Shown in pieces: positions 15,042 through 23,129 of a stretch of DNA of 64,000 bases (its first letter is position 1; every line of letters starts with the position of its first letter). The stretch is taken from the NCBI RefSeq assembly GCF_001612905.1, contig NZ_BDBI01000031.1:118972-182971 (forward strand), given 5' to 3'. Made by a program: the position numbers and the translations under genes. Source of the DNA: Nocardia ignorata NBRC 108230 (GTDB taxonomy: Bacteria; Actinomycetota; Actinomycetes; Mycobacteriales; Mycobacteriaceae). The notes below the pieces were generated by a model. The model ran no database searches, had not been told where the DNA came from, and was given only the letters and a program-made list of their open reading frames with translations.

Positions 15042-16502
15042 TTACCGGGTGAGCAGATCCTCCGGAATCTGTTGATCCTTGGCGAGCGCGTCGAAGAAGC
15101 CGGGCGCCTTGGCCTTGTCCCAGAGCAGCACATTGCCCACATCGGTATCGGTGAAGCCGCCGATCGGCACGCTGGTCGTCACCGTGTCACCGCGCATCGC
15201 CCAGCCGAGCGCGCCGAGGTTCCAGATGTGGTCGCCGTCGTCGACCTTCAGCGAGCCTGCCACGCCCGTCGCCATCGGCCACAGCGCGAACGGATTGGCG
15301 AGCGTGCCCATGCTCGTCGCCTTCTTCAGCAACGCCGACATGAACATGCGCTGATGATTCATCCGGTCCACATCGGCGTTCGGGGTCGCGCGGGTGCGCA
15401 CGAAACCCAGTGCCTGCGGGCCGCTGAGTTCCTGACAGCCCGCGGGCAGGTCCAGACCGGCCAGCGGGTCGACGATCGGCTGGTCCAAACACATTTCGAT
15501 ACCGCCCAGCGCGTCGACGACACTGGCGAAACCACCGAAACCGATCTGGGCGTAATGGTCGATGCGCACGCCGGTGGCCACCTCGACGGTCTGTACGAGC
15601 AGCGGTGCGCCACCGAGCGCGAAGGAGGCGTTGAGCTTGTCCTTGCCGTGGCCGGGGATGCTCACATACGAGTCGCGCGGCAGGCTGACCATGGTCGTCG
15701 GGCCGGACGACGGGATGTGCACCAGCATGATCGTGTCGGTGCGTTCGGGCCCGGTGTCACCGCCGGTGGCCAGTTCGGCTTCCTGGTCCTCGGACAGGTC
15801 ACCGCGCCCGTCGGAACCGACGAGCAGCCAGTTCGTGCCGGGGGTGTCGCCCACCCGGTCGCTGTAGGAGGCGAGGGCGGGGATGCGGGTCAGCGAGTTG
15901 TCCAGGTAGATGACACCGGCGATCATGCCCGCGATCAGCGCGACGACCACCACCGTGAACCAGCGGAACGGGTGGCGCCTACGACGGGGACGCGGTGGAC
16001 GTGGTGCGCGGCCTCCGGCCACCGGCGGTGGGGTGCGTCTGCGTGGCGGCACCGCGTCGTGATGGGGTACCGGTCGCTGTGTCGGGGCGTGCTGCACCGG
16101 TTCGCGTCTGCGCGGCTTCGGCTCGCGTGGAGCCGGGGGCGCCTGTGGGGGCTGAGACGCCTGTGAGTAGGCGAGCGGTTGGTTGTCGCGGCCGTCGCGG
16201 TGCAGGACCTGGGTGGGTTCGATGTGCGAGGCGGGGCGGCGGTCGTGCGGGGTGTGGCGAACGGTCGGGCCGTCGGGCGCCGGGTAGCCGGGTCGACCAG
16301 CGCCGGGCGGGGGCGGCACGGGACGCCGCGCGTCGGGTGCGGGGCCGGGGCGGCCGGGAACGGGCGGGGGTCGCCGGGCGTCGGGCGCGGGTCGGCCCGG
16401 GACAGGCGGAGGTCGCCGGGCATCGGGCGGCGGGCCGGGGCGGCCGGTCGGCGGCGGCACCCGGCGCCTGCGTGGATCATCGCGTGGGTTGTCGCCGTTC
16501 AT
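15042..16502 (-). CDS. LytR-CpsA-Psr (LCP) family cell-wall ligase
   Basis: A 486-residue membrane protein. LCP proteins attach polymers such as arabinogalactan to peptidoglycan outside the cell. Residues 1-140 form a very Pro/Arg-rich cytoplasmic tail, followed by one membrane segment (FRWFTVVVVALIAGMIAGVI) and the LCP domain with DTIMLVHIPSS, VSLPRDSYVSIPGHG, LNASFALGG and FVRTRA. It fits Rv3840 in gene order. ATG 16502 is used; a GTG lies one codon upstream. Ferritin-like and bfrB genes follow on the same strand. Confidence 0.9.
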   Translation of the reverse strand: MNGDNPRDDPRRRRVPPPTGRPGPPPDARRPPPVPGRPAPDARRPPPVPGRPGPAPDARRPVPPPPGAGRPGYPAPDGPTVRHTPHDRRPASHIEPTQVLHRDGRDNQPLAYSQASQPPQAPPAPREPKPRRREPVQHAPTQRPVPHHDAVPPRRRTPPPVAGGRAPRPPRPRRRRHPFRWFTVVVVALIAGMIAGVIYLDNSLTRIPALASYSDRVGDTPGTNWLLVGSDGRGDLSEDQEAELATGGDTGPERTDTIMLVHIPSSGPTTMVSLPRDSYVSIPGHGKDKLNASFALGGAPLLVQTVEVATGVRIDHYAQIGFGGFASVVDALGGIEMCLDQPIVDPLAGLDLPAGCQELSGPQALGFVRTRATPNADVDRMNHQRMFMSALLKKATSMGTLANPFALWPMATGVAGSLKVDDGDHIWNLGALGWAMRGDTVTTSVPIGGFTDTDVGNVLLWDKAKAPGFFDALAKDQQIPEDLLTR

Positions 16503-16613
16503 CACTGTCGAACTCTACTGATCGTGGGGTGCGCGGGGTGGGTTTGCGTGCGCGGTCACTACTGCATACCCATGGTCGACCCGACCGTTAGCGCGCCGCG
16601 CGGTGACACGCCG

Positions 16614-17390
16614 TCACGGTAGCCAACCGACGCGTCCGCGCAGCACGTTGTAGCCGAGATAGGCGACGGCATCGATGAGGGCGTGCGCCAGGATCAGCGG
16701 CCACAACCGGTTCGTCCGCTGCCAGTATCGGCCGAAGATGAGACCCATCACGATATTGCCCAGGCCACCACCGAGGCCCTGATACAGGTGGTAACTGCCA
16801 CGAAGCAGCGCCGAGGCCAGCAGCGATTTGTTGTCCGACCAGCCGAGTTTGCGCAGCCTGCTGATGAGGTAGGCGACAACGATCACCTCCTCGGCGACCG
16901 AATTCGCACAGGCCGACGCGATGAGCACCGGCAGCCGCCACCAGTGTTCGTCGATCGAGTTCGGCACGATGGTCACGCTCACTCCGAGCGCGTGGGCGAG
17001 CAGATACAGGCCGAGCCCCGGTATCCCGATCACCGCCGCGAGCGCCACGCCTGCGATCGCGTCGGTGCGGCCGAACCGGGCCAACCCGACCAGGCGCGGC
17101 CCGATTCCGCTGCGCCACAACAGGTAGAGGCCGAGCGCGGCCCACGCCGACAGCCGCGTGATGCCGACGAGTTGGAACAACAGGTCGATGACCGAGTTGT
17201 TCGAGCGCGACGCGTTCAGCGCGACCGTCCGCCCGCCGACCCCACCCGGTGACAACGCGGAATCGAGCAGTGAAAGCCCCGCACTGATCCCGCTGAGCCC
17301 GAATGTCACCAGCAGTACGACGCCGATCTCGACCCGGATCCCGAACCGCTCGCGTTCGCTCAGCTGGGTCTCGGGAGGTTCCACGCGCAT
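16614..17390 (-). CDS. CPBP family intramembrane metalloprotease
   Basis: A 258-residue protein with six to eight membrane segments. Motif 1 reads ANSVAEEVIVVAYL, keeping the Glu pair but without the Arg of the classical EExxxR form. The second motif has the His in LRGSYHLYQG, and the third is LILAHALIDAVAY with His. These Glu and His residues form the metal site of Rce1/CPBP proteases. The substrate is unknown. It follows the DUF2470 gene by 60 bp on the same strand, so it may share the iron-box promoter. Confidence 0.87.
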   Translation of the reverse strand: MRVEPPETQLSERERFGIRVEIGVVLLVTFGLSGISAGLSLLDSALSPGGVGGRTVALNASRSNNSVIDLLFQLVGITRLSAWAALGLYLLWRSGIGPRLVGLARFGRTDAIAGVALAAVIGIPGLGLYLLAHALGVSVTIVPNSIDEHWWRLPVLIASACANSVAEEVIVVAYLISRLRKLGWSDNKSLLASALLRGSYHLYQGLGGGLGNIVMGLIFGRYWQRTNRLWPLILAHALIDAVAYLGYNVLRGRVGWLP

Positions 17391-17450
17391 GCCGCGCAGT
17401 GTAGGCAGGGAATGTCGTCCTGCTGCCGTTCAGCCTTGATGTCTGGGTGG

Positions 17451-18212
17451 TTATCTGCGGCGCAGGCCGTTCAGGAAGGGGCAGCCGGCGAGGAGGCGGA
17501 CGGCCTTGCTGAGCGATTCGACGTCGTCGGCGGGGGCCGAGAAGGGTAGGCGCACATCGTGATCGGCGTCGATGCTCTCCACGCGCAGTGTCATACCGTA
17601 GCGGTCGATCGACAGCGGGTGGACTCGGCCGCCCTGCAGGCGGGCGGGCAGGTGGCGCGCGAGTTGGGCGATGAGGTCGGCGTGGTCCTCGGCCATGTGG
17701 GCCAGCCAGGCGCCTTCCATCTCGCAGAACGGGTCGGCGGTGGCCGCCCGCAGGTCGGCGTGGTCGACGGATTCGGCGCCGGAGGTGTCGGCGAGCACCG
17801 CCGAATTCACCACCACCCGAAGCAGGGTCGCGCCGTGGCCCACGTCGAGCAGGCCGGGATGCGGGAAGTCCTTGGCGATTTCGACAGCGAGCGCGCGCTG
17901 GGCGTGTGGCGGCACCTGACGCACCCAGCCGCGCAACCACACCAGTGCGCGCACGGGTTCGCGCAGCGGCAGGGGTGCGTGGTCGGTGAGTTCGAGCACC
18001 GCGGAGGTCTCGTTGGCGGTGGCGGCGAGGGCGGCGGCGAGCGAGTCGGCGGGTACGGCGATCACCGCGTCACCGCAGCGGCGCAGGTGATGCAGGGTGG
18101 TCGGCACGGGGTCGATGCCGGGCAGTGCGAGCACCGCGGTCTCCGCGCGCAGACACGCACTGCGAACGCGCTCGGCAGTGGTGGGCGCGAGAATCGTGGT
18201 GGGGCTCGACAT
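17451..18212 (-). CDS. DUF2470 domain protein, iron-box controlled
   Basis: A 253-residue soluble protein matching Rv3839 in gene order. DUF2470 occupies about residues 160-235 (MEGAWLAHMAEDHADLIAQ with its conserved His, then VESIDADHDVRLPF) and is found as the C-terminal part of heme-binding and pyridoxamine-oxidase-like proteins. The N-terminal part is a degenerate split-barrel-like region. ATG 18212 lies 21 bp from a strong IdeR-type box, so it is expected to be repressed when iron is ample and expressed in iron shortage. A role in heme or iron handling is therefore likely. Confidence 0.85.
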   Translation of the reverse strand: MSSPTTILAPTTAERVRSACLRAETAVLALPGIDPVPTTLHHLRRCGDAVIAVPADSLAAALAATANETSAVLELTDHAPLPLREPVRALVWLRGWVRQVPPHAQRALAVEIAKDFPHPGLLDVGHGATLLRVVVNSAVLADTSGAESVDHADLRAATADPFCEMEGAWLAHMAEDHADLIAQLARHLPARLQGGRVHPLSIDRYGMTLRVESIDADHDVRLPFSAPADDVESLSKAVRLLAGCPFLNGLRRR

Positions 18213-18233
18213 GTCAACCTCCGCGACGGTGAA

Positions 18234-18252
18234 TAAGGTAACCCTAAGCTAA
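18234..18252 (-). promoter_or_regulatory. IdeR/DtxR-type iron box
   Basis: Read on the minus strand the site is TTAGCTTAGGGTTACCTTA. It agrees with the IdeR consensus TTAGGTTAGGCTAACCTAA at 15 of 19 positions and keeps the dyad. Its place just before the DUF2470 start fits repression by iron-loaded IdeR. Confidence 0.8.
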
Positions 18253-18308
18253 GTTACGCGGCGGGTTCGCGCAAGAGGTCCGCCGCCGACACGCCGCAAG
18301 CGTGCCTC

Positions 18309-18314
18309 TACCGT
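18309..18314 (+). promoter_or_regulatory. -10 box of a leaderless promoter
   Basis: TACCGT lies 6 nt before ATG 18321 of the 138-aa gene and no ribosome binding site is seen. Confidence 0.45.
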
Positions 18315-18320
18315 GGTCGA

Positions 18321-18737
18321 ATGGCGCACGACGACACCACCTCTCCCGGCGAACCCGTGCTGGTCAGCCTGTCGGCCCCTCGCCGAAGCCTCGTCGCCGG
18401 CTTGATCCGACCGCTCGGCAGCACTCCCGACGGCACACGCGTCGTCGACGTCGACATCCCCGACCCCGAACTGGCCGCCGCCCTGGTCGAGGCGGCCCAC
18501 GCCGACAGCGGCTTCGTCGCCCGCACCGAGCGCGGCCCCCGCGCGCTCGCGGTCATCGCGGGCACGGTCGCCGCGCTCTGCGGCGAGGACATCCCCTCCG
18601 CGCTCGCCGCACCCGATCTCCCGTTCCTCACCGCACTGAAACCCGCCGCTATCGAGGCGACCCGAACCGTGCTGCTCGCCATCGAGACCGGCGATGAGCA
18701 GTCGGTTCGCGCGGCGGTGTCGGTCCTCCAATCCTGA
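18321..18737 (+). CDS. Protein of unknown function, 138 aa
   Basis: No family is recognised. The protein is small, soluble, acidic and Ala-rich, mostly helical by composition (ELAAALVEAAHADSGFVAR, FLTALKPAAIEATRTVLL). It is divergent from the iron-boxed DUF2470 gene and ends about 40 bp before pheA on the same strand. A separate promoter for pheA makes cotranscription optional. Confidence 0.72.
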   Translation: MAHDDTTSPGEPVLVSLSAPRRSLVAGLIRPLGSTPDGTRVVDVDIPDPELAAALVEAAHADSGFVARTERGPRALAVIAGTVAALCGEDIPSALAAPDLPFLTALKPAAIEATRTVLLAIETGDEQSVRAAVSVLQS

Positions 18738-18765
18738 CGCGGGGCGCGCGGACCGCCCGTCCAGC

Positions 18766-18771
18766 TAATCT
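18766..18771 (+). promoter_or_regulatory. -10 box of a leaderless promoter, pheA
   Basis: TAATCT lies 6 nt before GTG 18778 without a ribosome site. This supports GTG 18778 as the first codon. Confidence 0.5.
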
Positions 18772-18777
18772 TTCTGT

Positions 18778-19692
18778 GTGCCGCGTATCGCGTATTTCGG
18801 GCCATCCGGAACCTTCACCGAGATGGCGCTGGTGCAGTTCGAGAAATCGGGGGCGTTCGACGAACCCGTCGAGCGCATCGCCGCGCCCAGTCAGGGTGCG
18901 GCACTAGACCTGATCCGCTCCGGTGAGGTGACGGGCGCCGTCGTCCCGATCGAGAGCTCGGTCGAAGGCTCCATCCCCGCCACCCTCGACTCGCTGGCCG
19001 TCGGTCCGCGCCTGCAGATCGTCGCCGAGACCGAACTCGAGGTCACCTTCACGATCCTCGCCCGGCCCGGCACCGCCCTCGCCGACGTGCGCACCCTCGC
19101 GGCCTACCCGGTGGCGGCCGCGCAGGTGCGCGAGTGGGTGGCCAGGAACATGCCCGAGGCGACGCCGTTCATCTCGGCCTCCAACGCCGCCGCCGCCGAG
19201 GACGTGGTCGCGGGCACCGCCGACGCCGCCGTCTCCACCGCCCTCGCCGGTGAACGGCTCGGCCTCGTCGCCCTCGCACAAGGTGTGGCCGACCACGAGC
19301 AGGCCATCACCCGTTTCGTGCTGGTGCGCAGGCCCGGCGTCGCCCCGCAGGCGACCGGTGCCGACCGCACCTCCGTCGTCCTCGAACTGCCCAACGAACC
19401 GGGCTCGCTCATGCGGGCCTTCGCCGAATTCGCCACGCGCGGTGTCGATCTCACCCGCATCGAATCGCGGCCCACCCGCACCGGCATGGGCACCTACCGG
19501 TTCTACCTCGACTGCGTCGGCCATATCGACGACCCGGCCGTCGCCGAGACCTTGAAGGCGCTGCACCGCACCGCCCGGATCCGTTTCCTCGGTTCGTGGC
19601 CCGCCTGTTCGGCGGTCGGCACCCCGCCGCCGTCGGACGAACCCGCCGCGGAATGGTTGACGCAATTGCGAAAGGGGGTCGCGGACCTATGA
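18778..19692 (+). CDS. pheA: Prephenate dehydratase
   Basis: A 304-residue enzyme that turns prephenate into phenylpyruvate, the last specific step before phenylalanine. The catalytic PDT domain (about residues 1-185) starts with IAYFGPSGTFTEMALVQF and holds PIESSVEGSIPATLDSL and TRFVLV. The C-terminal ACT domain (about 200-285) contains GSLMRAFAEFATRGVDLTRI and ESRPT, which bind phenylalanine for feedback inhibition. It is monofunctional, without chorismate mutase. Its stop overlaps the next gene (ATGA), as in the Rv3838c-Rv3837c pair. Confidence 0.96.
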   Translation: MPRIAYFGPSGTFTEMALVQFEKSGAFDEPVERIAAPSQGAALDLIRSGEVTGAVVPIESSVEGSIPATLDSLAVGPRLQIVAETELEVTFTILARPGTALADVRTLAAYPVAAAQVREWVARNMPEATPFISASNAAAAEDVVAGTADAAVSTALAGERLGLVALAQGVADHEQAITRFVLVRRPGVAPQATGADRTSVVLELPNEPGSLMRAFAEFATRGVDLTRIESRPTRTGMGTYRFYLDCVGHIDDPAVAETLKALHRTARIRFLGSWPACSAVGTPPPSDEPAAEWLTQLRKGVADL

Positions 19693-20357
19693 CAAACCGC
19701 GCGAAGCTGATCCTGGTCCGCCACGGCGAGACCGAGGGCAATGTGGCCCGCATCCTCGACACTCAGGTACCCGGCCTGCCACTCACCGAACGCGGTGTGG
19801 CGCAGGCAAAAGCATTCGGCGGCACGCTGATTCGCCCGCCCCGGGTGCTGGTGTCCTCGGAGGCCCTGCGCGCCCGCCAGACCGCGGGCTACATCGAGGC
19901 CGCCACCGGCACCACCGCCCAGGTCCTGCCCGACCTCTACGAAGTGCAGGTCGGCGAACTTCACGGCCGTGCCGACCGCGACTCCCACGAACTGTTCCAG
20001 CGGATCTACCGCGGCTGGCACCACGGCGAACTCGACACGCGAACCCCCGGCGGCGAATCCGGCCGTGAGGTGCTCGACCGCATCCTCCCGGTCCTGGCCC
20101 AGCTCCGCACGCAGTACCTGGAGGGCGACGAGGACGGCGACGTGGTTGTCGTGAACCACGGCGCCGCAATGCGTTTGGTCGGCAAGGAACTGGCAGGCGT
20201 CGCACCGCCGTTCACCACCAACAACCACCTCGACAACACCGAGACGATCGAGCTGCTCCCCACCGAGGACGGTGGCTGGGAATGCCTGCGCTGGGGCCGA
20301 TTCACCCCACCGTTCACCGTGAAGGCCGACCCCACCCCGGACGACCCGATGGGCTAA
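19689..20357 (+). CDS. Histidine phosphatase family protein (phosphoglycerate mutase-like)
   Basis: A 222-residue member of the branch-1 histidine phosphatases. The phosphorylated His is in ILVRHGETEGN, and the second catalytic His is in VVVNHGAAMRL. A true cofactor-dependent phosphoglycerate mutase would be longer, so a phosphatase is more likely. ATG 19689 overlaps the pheA stop. The 3' end overlaps the convergent espG gene by 4 bp. Confidence 0.92.
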   Translation: MTNRAKLILVRHGETEGNVARILDTQVPGLPLTERGVAQAKAFGGTLIRPPRVLVSSEALRARQTAGYIEAATGTTAQVLPDLYEVQVGELHGRADRDSHELFQRIYRGWHHGELDTRTPGGESGREVLDRILPVLAQLRTQYLEGDEDGDVVVVNHGAAMRLVGKELAGVAPPFTTNNHLDNTETIELLPTEDGGWECLRWGRFTPPFTVKADPTPDDPMG

Positions 20358-21184
20358 GCGCCCTGGACGGTGGCCTTGAATTCCTCTCGGAGCGGGAGGG
20401 ATTCGATGAGGTCGGCTACCGCTGTGCGGAGGCGGGCGTTGGTTCCGGTGGCGATGGACGACCACTTCACGCCGTCGTCGGCGACGCTCGCGGTGATGAT
20501 GAAACGTCCTGCGCGCGTGTTGAACACGGCGATGTGGTTGTCCTGCACATCGCGGGTGCCGTCACCGTAGGCCACGCCGACGATCTCGGCGTAGGAGTGG
20601 ATTTCGACCAGCGCCGAGGCGAGCGTCTTCGCGTCGGTGGCGGGCTTGCCCACCTCGCTGAGCCGCGCAGCGGTGGCGGCCGCGTCACCGGTGTCGCCGA
20701 AGATCGGGGCGAGCTGCTCGGTCGGCGCGTTCATGCCGTACAGCTCGAGCGCCTCGGTGGCGCCGAGGGCTTGCAGCACCGCACCGGGGAGGTCGAGACC
20801 CGCGTCGTCGATGACATAGGAGTCCGGCCCGCGCAGGGCGACGACCGCGCGATCGTCGCCCTGCGCAAGACAGAACCGGTTCACCTGGCCGGCGACCACC
20901 CACCGCAGCGCGATGATCCACTGCGGCCGGTAGAGCACCCGCAAGCGCTCGGCGAGTTCGGGTACCACCACGTCACCGAACAGCAATTCCCGTTCGGTGA
21001 GCAGCTTTTCGGCTGCCTCCATGGCCGCGTCGTGCGCCGAGACATGGTCGTAGCGGCCCATGGCGTCGAGCACCACGGGCATCTCGTCGAACTGCAGCTT
21101 CTCGAGCAGGAACTGCATCTCGTCGAGCGAGAGCACCACCGCCTCGAGCAGCGATCCGCCGCCGCCCCCGCCGAGCACCGTCAC
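20354..21184 (-). CDS. espG: ESX secretion-associated protein EspG
   Basis: A 276-residue cytosolic chaperone type protein. EspG binds PE-PPE dimers and delivers them to the cognate type VII (ESX) machine. The start LEAVVLSLDEMQFLLEKL, the central RWVVAGQVNRFCLA region, and the end RTAVADLIESLPLREE fit the family. Its GTG start overlaps the stop of the PPE gene (GTGA), which strengthens the reading as the partner chaperone. The ESX core genes (eccB-E, mycP) are not in the window. Confidence 0.88.
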   Translation of the reverse strand: MTVLGGGGGGSLLEAVVLSLDEMQFLLEKLQFDEMPVVLDAMGRYDHVSAHDAAMEAAEKLLTERELLFGDVVVPELAERLRVLYRPQWIIALRWVVAGQVNRFCLAQGDDRAVVALRGPDSYVIDDAGLDLPGAVLQALGATEALELYGMNAPTEQLAPIFGDTGDAAATAARLSEVGKPATDAKTLASALVEIHSYAEIVGVAYGDGTRDVQDNHIAVFNTRAGRFIITASVADDGVKWSSIATGTNARLRTAVADLIESLPLREEFKATVQGA

Positions 21185-22314
21185 TTGGCCGATCCGGTGA
21201 GATCGGCGCCGATCACTCCCTCGGCGACATAGCGGCCATCGGTGAACGCCTCGTCGGAGCGCCCGTAGTCGTTCGCGTCGTGTTCCTCGTCGTCCTCGCC
21301 CTTGGCGCGGTTGCCGAGCAGCGGGTTGGCGGCCGGCGCGGTGGTGCGCGCGGGCGCGGTCTCCGAGCGGGCGACAACGGTCTCGCCCACCGGCGCGGCA
21401 GCGGGAGCGCTCGCCGACGGTGCACCCCAGCCTTCGGGCAGCTTCAGCCCGCTGCCGCCGAGCGACACGCCACCGAGGCTCGCCGACGCGGTGGACATGC
21501 CACCCATCGCGGCGACTCCGGCACCGGCACCGGCGGCCATCGCGGGCGCGACACCCGCGGCGGCGGGAGCGGTCGAGGTGGCTGCCGACAGCGCGGTCGC
21601 ACCGATATTGCCGACCGTGCCGACACCACCGGACACGACACTGCCCGCCACGTTCGCGGCCTGGGTGGCCGCGCTGACCACGCCGGGGTTGGACACGAAC
21701 GCCTGCGCGGCGGCCACGGCGGTCTGCAGCGGATCGCCACCGCCGAACTCGCCCTGAGTGGCCGAACCGGCACCGCTGGCGATGGCGGGCGGCATGGCGA
21801 ACTCACCGGGCGTGGTGACAGTTGCGGTGGTGGCGGCCTCGTAGGTCTCCATCACCAGCGCGGCGCGGATATCCATCGCGTGCCGGGCGACCTCGGCCAC
21901 CTCGAACGCACCGGACACCACGCCGGGCGGGTTGGCCGAAGCCGCGACCGCCGCATTGGTCGCGGCGATCTCGGGAAGGCTCGGCATAGCGATCGAGGCG
22001 ACCGTGTAGGCGGTGGCATTGGCGGCGGCCTTGGCGCTCATGGTCGCGGCCATCACGCTCTGCTGCCCGGTCCACTGCAGGAACGGCGCGAGCCGACCGA
22101 GCACGGCCAGACCGTTGAGGCCCTGCAGGCCGACGCCGACCTCGGCGATCACGCGGGTGACCGTGAAGGCGGCATCGCCCCAGGCGGCGGCAAGAGTGCC
22201 CCAGGAGGTGGCGGCGGCCGAGATCGGAACGGCATGGGCGCCCGCGTTGAGTGTGGTCGAGTTGACTTCGGCCATGCGCGGCAGCCAGAAGACCCCGGTG
22301 ATCCCTGCGGTCAT
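21181..22314 (-). CDS. PPE domain protein, type VII secretion substrate
   Basis: A 377-residue protein. The N-terminal PPE-like helical domain (about residues 1-180) begins FWLPRMAEVNSTTLNAG, so the Pro-Pro-Glu itself is degenerate, and holds the WxG-like turn TSWGTLAAAW. The second half is Ala/Gly/Pro-rich and low complexity. The last 30 residues are acidic and contain Tyr350 and Asp354 (YGRSD), a YxxxD motif like the general ESX secretion signal. The start has GGGGAGA in front. It is expressed with the PE gene upstream and espG downstream. Confidence 0.88.
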   Translation of the reverse strand: MTAGITGVFWLPRMAEVNSTTLNAGAHAVPISAAATSWGTLAAAWGDAAFTVTRVIAEVGVGLQGLNGLAVLGRLAPFLQWTGQQSVMAATMSAKAAANATAYTVASIAMPSLPEIAATNAAVAASANPPGVVSGAFEVAEVARHAMDIRAALVMETYEAATTATVTTPGEFAMPPAIASGAGSATQGEFGGGDPLQTAVAAAQAFVSNPGVVSAATQAANVAGSVVSGGVGTVGNIGATALSAATSTAPAAAGVAPAMAAGAGAGVAAMGGMSTASASLGGVSLGGSGLKLPEGWGAPSASAPAAAPVGETVVARSETAPARTTAPAANPLLGNRAKGEDDEEHDANDYGRSDEAFTDGRYVAEGVIGADLTGSAK

Positions 22315-22356
22315 ACTTTTTTCTCCCCTGAATGAATGATCGTCGGCGGGTTCGGG

Positions 22357-22668
22357 CTACACCTGGACGGCGTTGATAGTTGCCGCGCCGGCGATATCCT
22401 CGCCGATGTGGGTGACCAGCTGCGAGCGCAGGGTCGCGGCCGCGTGGTGCAGCTCGAGAATGCCCTGGGCGATGGCGCCGTCGTGCGTAGCCGCGGCGCG
22501 GTTGAAGTGACCCGCCGCCAACAGCGAGACCTCTTCCGCGCCCGAAGGCAGCACGTGCGTGGTCGGCCCGGCCAGCGCGGCCGCTGCGGCGAGCCGCTCG
22601 GCGAGCAGATCCAGTTCGGCGGCTGCGGCGAGAACGATTTCCGGTGCGACGAGAACGTGTCCAACCAT
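22357..22668 (-). CDS. PE domain protein
   Basis: A 103-residue two-helix protein. The N-terminus VLVAPEIVLAAAAELD is the classical PE start (VAPE), and there is no extension after the PE domain. It should pair with the adjacent PPE as a helical bundle for ESX export. It holds no Tyr, so the usual YxxxD/E signal at the end of PE domains is absent. AAGGAG precedes the ATG. It is the first gene of the PE-PPE-espG unit. Confidence 0.88.
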   Translation of the reverse strand: MVGHVLVAPEIVLAAAAELDLLAERLAAAAALAGPTTHVLPSGAEEVSLLAAGHFNRAAATHDGAIAQGILELHHAAATLRSQLVTHIGEDIAGAATINAVQV

Positions 22669-22778
22669 GACCCGACTCCTTCTAGTGGCGACTAACGGGA
22701 ACCACGAGAATTCCCCCTACGAGTGATAGGACGCGAGAGCGGGTCGTTCGGTTCCATCGATTTCCCCACCCAACTTCG

Positions 22779-23129
22779 CTAGCCCCATCCCAGCTCATGT
22801 AGCCGGTCGTCGTCAATCCCGAAATAGTGTGCTATTTCGTGGATCACGGTGATCGCGACCTCCTCGACCACCTCGTCGTCACTGCTACAGATGTCGAGAA
22901 TAGCCTCCCGATAGATGGTTACGGTATCGGGAAGCGAACCCGCGTAGTAACTGTCGCGTTCGGTGAGGGCGACGCCGTGGTAGAGACCGAGCAGCGATGG
23001 CTCCTCGTCGTTACGTGCCTCCACCAGCACAACGACGTTGTCGATCGCCCCGGTGAGCTCGGGTGGGATGAGGTCGAGCGCGTCGCCGACCAGCTCCTCG
23101 AACCGGTCGGGCGACATCCGTTCGGTCAT
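22779..23129 (-). CDS. Zincin-like metallopeptidase family protein
   Basis: A 116-residue single-domain protein. The zinc motif HEIAHYFGIDDDRLHELGW holds HExxH followed by a third His, in the style of the small zincin-like family once called DUF1025. The reaction and substrate are unknown. Its ATG overlaps the stop of the septum-formation gene (ATGA). The pair matches Rv3835-Rv3836 in M. tuberculosis. Confidence 0.92.
   Translation of the reverse strand: MTERMSPDRFEELVGDALDLIPPELTGAIDNVVVLVEARNDEEPSLLGLYHGVALTERDSYYAGSLPDTVTIYREAILDICSSDDEVVEEVAITVIHEIAHYFGIDDDRLHELGWG

Noticed and set aside
16614..17390. CPBP protease judged inactive because the Arg of EExxxR is missing
   Set aside because: The form EEVxVV appears, from memory, in other actinobacterial members, and the metal-binding Glu and His residues are all present.
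20354..22668. A type VII secretion locus
   Set aside because: Only substrate-type genes and the chaperone are present; no EccB, EccC, EccD, EccE or MycP gene is seen.
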